A DNA stretch of 64,000 nucleotides from Paraphysomonas bandaiensis. Lineage: Eukaryota > Chrysophyceae. This document shows, one piece after another, positions 55,864 to 64,000 of this stretch (positions are counted from its first letter, which is position 1; each line of letters begins with the position of its first letter). The stretch spans positions 236,181 to 300,180 of the forward strand of contig CBFFRP010000338.1 in NCBI GenBank assembly GCA_965644295.1, given 5' to 3'. A program made the translations under genes and the position numbers. The notes under the pieces are model-generated. The model searched no databases. It saw only the letters and a list, made by a program, of their open reading frames with translations, and had not been told where the DNA came from.

Positions 55864-56262
55864 TTAACCTCTTCGGGGTCGTTTCTTCTGCTGCTCCTCC
55901 ACACTGTTAGACACACTCCTCTTAACCCCGGTAATCGTTTTCTCATGACGGCTGAAGATCTTCGTGGACAATGCCTTTGTAAAAATATCGGCCGCCATAT
56001 CATCCGTAGATACATGAATCAACTTTGCTGTAGGAAATTTGCCATTAACATGTTCTCTTATCCAGTGATACTTGATGTCAATATGCTTCGACCTCTTATG
56101 ATACACTGGATTCTCTGAAAGATCCTTTGCACTCTTACTATCCATAAAGAATGGAGTCGGCTTCGCTACCAAGAGTCCGAGCTCCTTGAACACCCCCCGA
56201 AGCCACACCAGTTCTTGCAAAGCCGCATACTCCGCCATATACTCAGATTCCATGCTCGAAGT
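55864..56262 (-). CDS. Copia element 2: RNase H 3' end of pol
   Basis: A minus-strand frame from the Ty3 insertion edge to the stop at 55864. It encodes SSMESEYMAEYAALQELVWL, MDSKSAKDLSENPVYHKRSK, HIDIKYHWIREHV and MAADIFTKAL, the copia RNase H and closing motifs, followed by a basic tail, KKRPRRG. It is the downstream part of the pol gene whose upstream part resumes at 62779. The two are split by the Ty3/gypsy element. Confidence 0.9.
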   Translation of the reverse strand, partial: TSSMESEYMAEYAALQELVWLRGVFKELGLLVAKPTPFFMDSKSAKDLSENPVYHKRSKHIDIKYHWIREHVNGKFPTAKLIHVSTDDMAADIFTKALSTKIFSRHEKTITGVKRSVSNSVEEQQKKRPRRG

Positions 56263-56266
56263 CGCA

Positions 56267-56906
56267 TGTAACTTTTCTGTGCCCGCAGATGACTCACAAA
56301 CCGTGACTCAACTCTGAATGGACCAAGAAAAGATGATCTCTTGTCTAGACTCTAAAACCCACCAAAATAGTATCCGCCAGCGGGCTGCGATACTGTCCAG
56401 GGCGCAACGACGGGCGCACTGCCAGAAACACTAACAAACCGTAGGTGCTCTTTAAGAAAAGTAAATTATAAAGTCAGTGACAAGAATGAGCAAACACCCA
56501 TCTCGTTCAACGTAGGTCAACACTACACTACGATCAACACTTCACTCTCGAAAAACAATATTCACGTACTAAAACCAATATTCACATACGAAAACTTCGA
56601 CTATCTACGAAATCACGTATTTTGTACTAAAACTTCGAAGTTCTGGACTTCAGTCCAAATCGAATGTGAATCGCCATCAGAAACTGAAAAACGTATCTCA
56701 GCTACTAAACTAAAAACCTCGAATGTCGTAAACTGAAAAAGGTAAGTCCCAAATACAGTGAATATACCCTGTATATGACAACCTCTATATGCTTATGCAT
56801 ATCATATATATACCATATACTGCTCCAGATATATACGATATATACACACTATATACAGTACAGTATTCTATATACAAATACACGCAGTGTATACTGCTGC
56901 GTGACA
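56267..56906 (-). repeat. Ty3/gypsy 3' LTR
   Basis: 640 bases, nearly identical to 62135-62774. On the element's strand it starts TGTCACGCAGCAG and ends AGTTACA, and it follows a strong polypurine tract. Confidence 0.95.
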
Positions 56907-56963
56907 CTACCCTCTTTTTCCTTCCAACGGATAAGAGATTCCGGAAATTAGGAAAATTCAAAA

Positions 56964-59141
56964 TTAAGAGAGGATATTGGGAAATCTGGCACAGAAGGCG
57001 GAGTCTACCAGAACCATGGTGTCAGGGTTAAAATCTCGTGTAGTTCCATAGTTCTGGACATCATAGGCTGACCATTCAAAAGTAGAGTTAAAGAGAGAAC
57101 AATACACATCAATAGTGATCCTTTTGCGGCCCGCCCAACGCTTATAGACACATTGAACTACATAAAGAGTATCATATGCATTAGGTAATTCTAAAGCGTC
57201 ATAGAAGTCTGCACCCCACGCTCGAAGATTAACAAAGACAACGTCTCCAGGTATCACAGTGGATATAACACACTTCTTGAGTTTAGTCTTCTGTTGCACT
57301 GCTTCCTTTGCAGAAAAACGTAAGGGAAACAATTCAGGGACACTGAAAATATATTCATGAAAAGCTTCACTTGTCGCAAGATCAGTAGAATATGGCATCC
57401 ACAACAACGATTGATCGGAGAAGAGAACTCTGAAATCCATAGTAGTTCTTTTTTCGGGGTCCCCTCTATAAGCCACCACTTTGTCAAGAGAAAATTGCCT
57501 ATAGTCAATCATTGCTATGCGAAAAGCCTCCTCCTTGCTACCAAAGAATGGCTTCAACCAGGACATATGTAACGTTACATCAAACCGCATTACAAAATGA
57601 GTACAAATAACATCGGCCTTGTACGTGGATACTACTTCATACGGTCCTTTGAATCGAGGATATAATTTGGACGGCTTATGTTTCGTTACATCCAGTTTAA
57701 ACAAAACAAGCTGGCCTGGTTGATATTGAGTCATTTTCTCTGCTGGGGTTTTGGACATACGTTTATTCTGAATTTTCTTCTGAACTTCACACGCAATTTT
57801 CCTGATAGCTTTAAGGTTATCATTGAAATTGGAAATATAAGTCGAAGAAGCAAATTCATCTGAAGAACTGTCAGGGATATGAAAATACTTTGAATCCATT
57901 GTTCCAAACGTAAACTCAAAAGGTGAAAGACCCGTCTCACTTGAAATTTCATCGTTGAGAATGAATTGTATCAACAAATAGCATTCTGGGTCACTCCAAT
58001 TTTCTAATCTTTCGTCATGAACCAATGCACTAAGAAAACGCAATAATTCCCGATTACTTCGTTCCACCATGTTGGACTCATGTCTATTCACTAACGACAT
58101 TCTAAAGCGGACTCTAAACCATTTCAGGAGTAACTGAACAACCCTAGCTGTGATATTCGAACCTGGATCCGATACCATCACTTCAGAAATTCCATATGTG
58201 ACAAAGTAACTGAACAAAGCACGTGCCACTCCCTCTGCTGAGTAATTACGAGCTGGATATATTCCTACTAGGCGAGATGGTAATTGTTTCACCACATGAA
58301 TACAACAATAACCATTAGCATCTACCGGAGTAACAGTCAATGTATCGAAACCCACAAAATGTCTGCAATTATCAAGATTTAATGCTCTTATCGGTGCTTG
58401 CAACGATGTACTCATATCATAAACTAACTTTTGACAAATAGGACATCGATCAATAAAATCTTGGATAATTTCTGTTGTCAAGGTATGACCCGGAAATACC
58501 TTACTAAGTTTCAACCATGTTCTCTTAGCTCCGTGATGACCCATTCTACCATTGTGTACTAGATCAAAAGCTTCTTTTAGAGACTTTGGCTGTAAATTCT
58601 GACTAGCTAACTCATCCAAGGCTTTGACTAGTTCCTCTGGGAATTCTGAAACACAAGCAAGATCATCTGCCTCCGCTGACAACATACCACTCTCATCATA
58701 CATAAAAAGTTGGTCTTCCGACAACAGACTAGAATTCTCATACTCCACTCCTAGACACAATTCAATATCTGAACATGAATCTTGAAGACACAGATCTAAC
58801 AACATGACACAAGAAGCTGCTCTCTCCTGTCCCATTCTTGATAACCAATCCGCGAAACGATTTAGTTTACCTTTGAAATGTAACAAATCCATATCAAAGT
58901 TTTGCATGAACATTCTCATTCGAACTATTCGGTCAACTACTGAAATTTCCATCCACTTTAGATTTGCTTGATCCGTCATAATCGTAAAGTGTTTTCCTCT
59001 CAAGTAGTACGACAACTTAAAGATAGAATAGAATATACCAAAACATTCCTTGTCTATAGTTGACCATTTGAAAGCAAGATCTGAAAATTTTAGAAACCAT
59101 AGAAAGAAATCAAGTACATTCTCTTGTTGAGATATTGACAC
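56964..59141 (-). CDS. Ty3/gypsy pol part: RNase H, integrase, chromodomain-like end
   Basis: A 725-residue open frame. Residues 20-110 are the retroelement RNase H (STIDKECFGIFYSIFKLSYY, LRGKHFTIMTDQANLKWM). About 195-250 is the integrase zinc module with H-x3-H spacing (HNGRMGHHGAKRTW) and CPICQKL. About 265-400 is the integrase core with its acidic residues in VGFDTLTVTPVDANG, MVSDPGSN and ESNMVERSNRELL. After a GPY-like region (GPYEVVSTYKADV), residues 555-600 resemble a chromodomain (FSLDKVVAYRGDPEKRTTMD). The frame has no stop and seems intact, yet it starts within RNase H, so it is either translated from an upstream frame no longer visible or is the remainder of a deleted pol. Confidence 0.9.
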   Translation of the reverse strand: MSISQQENVLDFFLWFLKFSDLAFKWSTIDKECFGIFYSIFKLSYYLRGKHFTIMTDQANLKWMEISVVDRIVRMRMFMQNFDMDLLHFKGKLNRFADWLSRMGQERAASCVMLLDLCLQDSCSDIELCLGVEYENSSLLSEDQLFMYDESGMLSAEADDLACVSEFPEELVKALDELASQNLQPKSLKEAFDLVHNGRMGHHGAKRTWLKLSKVFPGHTLTTEIIQDFIDRCPICQKLVYDMSTSLQAPIRALNLDNCRHFVGFDTLTVTPVDANGYCCIHVVKQLPSRLVGIYPARNYSAEGVARALFSYFVTYGISEVMVSDPGSNITARVVQLLLKWFRVRFRMSLVNRHESNMVERSNRELLRFLSALVHDERLENWSDPECYLLIQFILNDEISSETGLSPFEFTFGTMDSKYFHIPDSSSDEFASSTYISNFNDNLKAIRKIACEVQKKIQNKRMSKTPAEKMTQYQPGQLVLFKLDVTKHKPSKLYPRFKGPYEVVSTYKADVICTHFVMRFDVTLHMSWLKPFFGSKEEAFRIAMIDYRQFSLDKVVAYRGDPEKRTTMDFRVLFSDQSLLWMPYSTDLATSEAFHEYIFSVPELFPLRFSAKEAVQQKTKLKKCVISTVIPGDVVFVNLRAWGADFYDALELPNAYDTLYVVQCVYKRWAGRKRITIDVYCSLFNSTFEWSAYDVQNYGTTRDFNPDTMVLVDSAFCARFPNILS

Positions 59142-60951
59142 ACAGGCTCAATACCCACATCATAGATAGCCTTTTTTGTCGACTGGAAATCTGTAGAACA
59201 CTTACATGGAAAAGGAAACCTGGAAATTATAAAAAAACATCAAGTTAACTGCAGAACTTCCATGTTGAATTTTGACTCATTGATTCCCACATAGTTACTC
59301 AGAACAATGTATAACAACCAGTTTTGATACACTCATAGAATCAATTTTCAACTCAGGAATACATAGCATCTGATAGTTCTCTGACATTAGAGTTCGAACA
59401 ACAGACTTTCTATCACATCGCTGACACAGGATCTCACTCATTACCCTGAACTGTTTGAGAAGTGACAACCTCGAAAGAATTTTACATTCCAAGAATATAA
59501 TATAATATCATCAAACTCAAACAACTTATTTTGAATCAAGGAATTCAAAATTGTAGGTACATTTCAAATACCATCACAATAGCACTCTGGAAGTTTAGAT
59601 ACCACCGAACAAAATATTCTCAGTAACCTTCTTGTACTCAACACTTCAAGTTTAAATGCAAAGAACCGTTGAAAAAACTAACAACATCTCTCTTGTCTTT
59701 TGAACAAAACATCACTTTCACTCGCATCACATTCTGAACCTCACAATATCACCACCATACTGACAAGCAATGTAATCGGAGATAACTCCTGATGAAGAAT
59801 AATGAATATCAAAAACACTCCCTCACAGAAGAATCTGCTCTCACTTGATTCAAAATTGCAATTGGCAATAGACATTCAAACTCTTTCAATACAATTGCAG
59901 CACAATACAAAACACATGTGCAACAACACTGTCCACAAAATGAACTATGTATATCATCGAACAATGTATCCAGCTTGGAAAACTTATAAACGATAATGTC
60001 ACGAGAAGATTCACGTAATTTGACAAGATGACTCCCATTTAATCTGTAACACGTTTGAAACATTTTCAACAAACTTCAGAAACTCCTCTTGCAACCATCA
60101 TTGAAATGAAATTAAACAGTATGACAGTACATCATTGGCCAACATACTATTGAACTCACTGACAGAATTTTCGCTCTTAACTCTCAGTCTAACTCAATAC
60201 AACTTTAGTACTTTGACACCTCACTTTGCAAAACACAAACTTCAACTCTCAAAACAAATCTGAACTTCAAACAATTGAACAACTCAATAGTAATGGACTC
60301 TCAAATCGAAAACATTAATCATATATATCTCATCGAAATTATTGAACAACAAATAAATCAAACTGAACCAGAAAAGAAACAATCGCTAATATTGAATAGC
60401 TCACTCTCGATTATACAATATATAGTATTATATATAAGTATCATCGGTATATAGTATAGGTAAAATGATATCACGTATGTCGAATCTGTACAATTTGAAA
60501 CACAGGCTCATTGAACTCTCCATTCCAGGAATACAAAGAAAACTCCACCGGCCTTGCTTCTACAATATCTTAATATATATGAACATAAAATATGATACAA
60601 ATTCACAACTGACTCTCGCATCCACATCGAACACATTCACATTGACGCCATGAAACATCACTCAATGATTTGAACACTGCACCCCATGTAGACACTCATC
60701 ACAACAAACTGAATTTGAACTGACAAAATATCGGACAAAATATTTACAATACAATACAATCTCTCCATCGCAAGCATTGCACAACGAATCCTCTGAGAAA
60801 GAAACTCATGAAGACATTCGTTACAATACAATACTATCTCACATCCAAACCGAAATGAAATGAATAGGCACACTGATGATAATGTAACTCCATTAGTAAT
60901 ACAACATCAACATCTGGTACAACCACATTTCATTATTCCAACAGGTTGAAC
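59142..60951. other. Ty3/gypsy internal gap where RT and protease should be
   Basis: 1.8 kb with biased composition (A- and C-rich on the plus strand) and stops in all minus-strand frames. I find no Y-x-D-D reverse transcriptase box, no D-T/S-G protease triad and no zinc knuckle. It is non-coding as far as can be seen, although it sits inside a young element. Confidence 0.7.
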
Positions 60952-62034
60952 TTAGAATTGAAAAAGACACACCGATTTGGCAATAGGCGGTCCAGGACCA
61001 TGCTCATCGCACAACACAAGTTCTTTAAAACACACGCTTAGTTTCTCAACCATCATCTTACAGTAAAGAAAACTGACCACTTCAAGCTGACTCAATGACA
61101 ACACAACATGCTCTTCCATAATCCGTCCTAGCACTGCACAATAGCTTAATGGAATCAATGTACCGCTAGCAACCATGGCATTTGACATTGCTAATTGAAC
61201 GATTGAGACAACAGATGAATAACAGCCAATATCGTCCTTGACAGTAGGTTCCTCATGTGAAAGCTGATTCACTGAAACAACCGGTACAGAAGAACAACCA
61301 TTGAATTGCACAACAGGTCCATCGATCTGCTGCTCCTGATCAATCTTTGAGACAACATTGCCTATCATCTCCTCAACAAGTATCACAACATCTGACTCAA
61401 CATGCACGGGGCTAATGCACTGTTCCTTGACACACATAATAGGGCATTCCACGACTGAGTCCACGTTCTGAGGGGAATTTGAATCCTTATCACAAGAATC
61501 AGGAAACACTGAAAAACTATTCTCCACCTCAGCAGGTAATTCCCTAACATCAGAGACAACAATATCTTGCATTAACAAAGGCTCCACCTTGGCAGAATTG
61601 ATACTCTCAATATGAACATCCGAAGGCTGATTCACAACGCAAACAGCTTCCTTGACTTTTGAATCATCAAATGGAATTTGGGAAATTTCCTTTACAGGAA
61701 GAGGTGAAACTTTTTCTTTGGAAACAACTGAAGCTACTGGTGAAGTCCTCCGAGATCTTATCTCTTCGACTGCTGTAAGACGTTGAGTAATTTCCACTCG
61801 AAACTCATTGAAATTCTCCTCCTGCCTTAGCTGTTGCTGGTTAAGCTGATGCATGTCCTCCCGAAGCTGTTGATTCTGCTTCTTGGAACGCTCCTCCTGC
61901 TGCTGCAACTGCTGCTGAATATCGTCCCGAAGCTGCTGATTTTGCTGTTGAATCTCATCCCGAAGCTCGTCTCTTAGTTGCTGAAATTGTTGACTGAACA
62001 TGTTGACCATGTCTTGGAAGCCTTGAGGCTCCAT
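60952..62034 (-). CDS. Ty3/gypsy gag-like frame
   Basis: A 360-residue frame beginning MEPQGFQDMVNMFSQQFQQL. Residues 10-95 are a Gln/Glu-rich coiled coil (QLRDELRDEIQQQNQQLRDD and similar). The rest is acidic with Val/Ser-rich segments, and no CCHC zinc knuckle is found. By position after the 5' LTR it should be gag, but the domain content is unusual: no recognisable capsid fold or nucleocapsid. It ends with a hydrophobic-then-charged segment. It may be an altered gag or an unrelated captured frame. Confidence 0.6.
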   Translation of the reverse strand: MEPQGFQDMVNMFSQQFQQLRDELRDEIQQQNQQLRDDIQQQLQQQEERSKKQNQQLREDMHQLNQQQLRQEENFNEFRVEITQRLTAVEEIRSRRTSPVASVVSKEKVSPLPVKEISQIPFDDSKVKEAVCVVNQPSDVHIESINSAKVEPLLMQDIVVSDVRELPAEVENSFSVFPDSCDKDSNSPQNVDSVVECPIMCVKEQCISPVHVESDVVILVEEMIGNVVSKIDQEQQIDGPVVQFNGCSSVPVVSVNQLSHEEPTVKDDIGCYSSVVSIVQLAMSNAMVASGTLIPLSYCAVLGRIMEEHVVLSLSQLEVVSFLYCKMMVEKLSVCFKELVLCDEHGPGPPIAKSVCLFQF

Positions 62035-62134
62035 GGCTCAATCACACGAAAACTAAACACACTTTTATCTCTTTGGGCTCAATATATATTAACTTGGTAC
62101 AAATATACTGCTAAGCTAAGCTAAGTAATATTAC

Positions 62135-62774
62135 TGTAACTTTTCTGTGCCCGCAGATGACTCACAAACCGTGACTCAACTCTGAATGGACCAAGAAAAG
62201 ATGATCTCTTGTCTAGACTCTACAACCCACCAAAATAGTATCCGCCAGCGGGCTGCGATACTGTCCAGGGCGCAACGACGGGCGCACTGCCAGAAACACT
62301 AACAAACCGTAGGTGCTCTTTAAGAAAAGTAAATTATAAAGTCAGTGACAAGAATGAGCAAACACCCATCTCGTTCAACGTAGGTCAACACTACACTACG
62401 ATCAACACTTCACTCTCGAAAAACAATATTCACGTACTAAAACCAATATTCACATACGAAAACTTCGACTATCTACGAAATCACGTATTTTGTACTAAAA
62501 CTTCGAAGTTCTGGACTTCAGTCCAAATCGAATGTGAATCGCCATCAGAAACTGAAAAACGTATCTCAGCTACTAAACTAAAAACCTCGAATGTCGTAAA
62601 CTGAAAAAGGTAAGTCCCAAATACAGTGAATATACCCTGTATATGACAACCTCTATATGCTTATGCATATCATATATATACCATATACTGCTCCAGATAT
62701 ATACGATATATACACACTATATACAGTACAGTATTCTATATACAAATACACGCAGTGTATACTGCTGCGTGACA
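62135..62774 (-). repeat. Ty3/gypsy 5' LTR
   Basis: 640 bases, matching 56267-56906 almost perfectly. The right boundary GTGACA is followed by the CGCA target duplication and then copia coding sequence. Confidence 0.95.
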
Positions 62775-62778
62775 CGCA

Positions 62779-64000
62779 ACTGTGGTCTGAAGCTTGGACT
62801 GCCAGGCCAATGCGCCCGCACATAAAAACACAATGTATCCCGTTGTGGATCGCCGAGTCATCCTATCCCCAGCCCAATCTGAATCACTGAATACATGTAA
62901 ATCAAACTCACTCCCACTGAATCTGATTCCCTTATCAACTGTACTACGTAAATATTTCAACAAATGAATAGCTAATCTGCAAGTCGCATATGTTGGAGAA
63001 GTACTAAATCGAGCCAATAACCCCACAGCGTAAGCCAGATCAGGTCTAGTGTGAATCGCCAAATGCAACACCGCTCCAATAATTCCTCTATACGGAAATG
63101 ATTCGACCCACTGCTTCTGCTCCTCCGTCAGCTCACGTTGATCTGTCAACAAATCCTGAACATTGGTAGGTAGTGGAGTCTCCTTATTCTTACTGCTCTT
63201 TCCCATAAACGAACTGAATTTCTTTACAATATTCTTGGCATATTCCGATTGATCTAACATGTACCAGTCCTCGCCTCTCGTGATTCTGATATTCAGAAAC
63301 CGTTTGCACACACCCAGATCGTGCATTTCAAACGTTTCGCAGAACCTACGTTTAACACTTTTTCTAAGTAGGTGAGATCAGCAGATGCAATGATAATATC
63401 ATCAACATATATCAGCAATAAGTGCAATTGACCATTACTCCATCGCATATACAAGCATGTATCTAAAATGCAAGCAGTAAAATGTAACGATTTGATGAAC
63501 TTGTCAATATGCTTGTTCCACTGCCTCGGTGATGACCGCAAACCATATAAAGCCTTGATCAATTGAAAACACCACCCCGCTGGCAACTCTTCATCAGGTG
63601 GAGGTGCCATATAAACATCCTCTTCAAGATCGGCATAACAAAACGCTGATGATACATCCAACTGATGTACATGCATATGGAACATAAATGCAATTGCAAG
63701 AACCAGTCGAATGGTTATTCCCTTGACCACTGGAGCAAACGTGGACTGCTCCTCCTCCGTTTTTTCTTGTAGATTCCCTAATGCAACCAGCCGCGCCTTA
63801 TACTTGACTACGTTCCCCAGAAGGTCTCTCTTCACCGTGTGAACATACTTTGCTCGCACCAACTTCACTCCTCGTGGAGTCCGCACAATCTTTAAGACAC
63901 GTCTCTTCAGTAGTGAGGTCTTCTCCACCTTCCGAGCTTCTCTCCACTTCATGTACTGTGGAGATCTCTCTGCTTCAGCATAGGAGTCTGGTGTCTTAAA
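62779..64000 (-). mobile_element. Copia element 2: reverse transcriptase and RNase H, runs off the edge
   Basis: Minus-strand copia pol. 63293-63952 is the RVT_2 reverse transcriptase: YKARLVALGNLQEK, QLDVSSAFCYADLEEDVYMA, ALYGLRSSPRQWNKHI and the catalytic LLIYVDDIIIAS. A one-base frame shift near 63345 leads into the frame 62736-63326, whose real part starts about EMHDLGVCKRFLNI. It continues GIIGAVLHLAIHTRPDLAYA and the RNase H start SDSDWAGDRMTRRSTTGY, until KLQTTVA at the Ty3 insertion point (62779). The pol resumes at 56262. Gag, protease, integrase and the 5' LTR would lie beyond the window. The frameshift and the Ty3 insertion make it inactive. Confidence 0.93.

Larger units (their letters stand above)
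56267..62774 (-). mobile_element. Ty3/gypsy LTR retrotransposon nested in copia element 2
   Basis: A complete insertion of 6508 bases bounded by two 640-base LTRs (56267-56906 and 62135-62774), with TGTAAC...GTGACA ends. A 4-bp target duplication, CGCA, flanks it at 56263-56266 and 62775-62778. The minus strand reads 5' LTR, gag-like frame (62034-60952), 1.8 kb without coding sequence, RNase H-integrase frame (59141-56964), a polypurine tract (GGAAGGAAAAAGAGGGTAG, 56907-56925), then 3' LTR. By eye the LTRs differ at about one position (near 56352 against 62223), so the insertion is recent. No reverse transcriptase or protease is recognisable. The bases after the 5' LTR (GTAATATTACTTAGC) do not look like a usual TGG-type tRNA primer site. 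Confidence 0.95.

Noticed and set aside
59809-60072. F-D-D in a minus-strand frame as a reverse transcriptase box
   Set aside because: The surrounding residues do not fit any RT motif order and the frame is short; a chance match.

Overview
This is a eukaryotic nuclear window, AT-rich overall, from what is most likely a flagellated unicellular protist. The evidence is short GT-AG introns (about 45-145 nt, mostly near 50), the standard genetic code, EF-hand and calmodulin signalling, and two cilium-linked proteins: a Tectonic-family protein and a p25-alpha/TPPP-type protein. The repetitive part holds Ty1/copia and Ty3/gypsy elements, hAT DNA transposons, a Polinton/Maverick protease relic and long TACA/ATGT microsatellites. 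The exact lineage cannot be fixed from the sequence; a stramenopile/SAR-type protist is a guess.

Layout. 0.5-5.3 kb: a retropepsin-fold protein, an LTR fragment, a decayed reading frame, a lysine-rich nuclear-type protein and a 0.9 kb ATGT array. 5.5-20.1 kb is the main gene block: phosphopantetheine adenylyltransferase, a hAT element, nine-exon Tectonic, calmodulin, an IMP dehydrogenase homologue that lacks its catalytic cysteine, a 3-hydroxyisobutyrate-dehydrogenase-type enzyme and an IQ-motif protein. 20.1-30.3 kb is mainly mobile: a second hAT copy, a broken copia element, a RING plus armadillo-repeat gene, a GC-rich retroelement-like cassette and a Polinton protease remnant. 30.5-41 kb is a tandem segmental duplication. 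The ancestral order proline iminopeptidase (-), SET protein (+), dynactin-6-like (-) is now present twice, with the flanking genes truncated at the inner junction and full length at the outer ends. 41.6-54.5 kb is a second gene block: Rh-type ammonium channel, EF-hand NADPH oxidase, TMEM229-like membrane protein, NicO/UreH-type metal transporter, acyltransferase-3 protein and the p25-alpha protein. 55.4-64 kb is a nested retrotransposon: a young Ty3/gypsy element with two 640-bp LTRs inserted into the RNase H region of a copia element that runs off the right edge.

Many genes form head-to-head pairs (lysine-rich/PPAT, calmodulin/IMPDH-like, HIBADH-like/IQ protein, TMEM229-like/NicO, acyltransferase/p25-alpha). 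The three longest TACA/ATGT arrays each lie in one of these shared upstream spaces. Possible working links are calcium signalling (calmodulin with the IQ protein, EF-hand NADPH oxidase) and the flagellum (Tectonic, p25-alpha); both links are inferred. I found no tRNA, rRNA, CRISPR array or bacterial-type operon. The most unusual single gene is the IMPDH homologue with Ala at the catalytic cysteine and no Arg-Tyr flap dyad.
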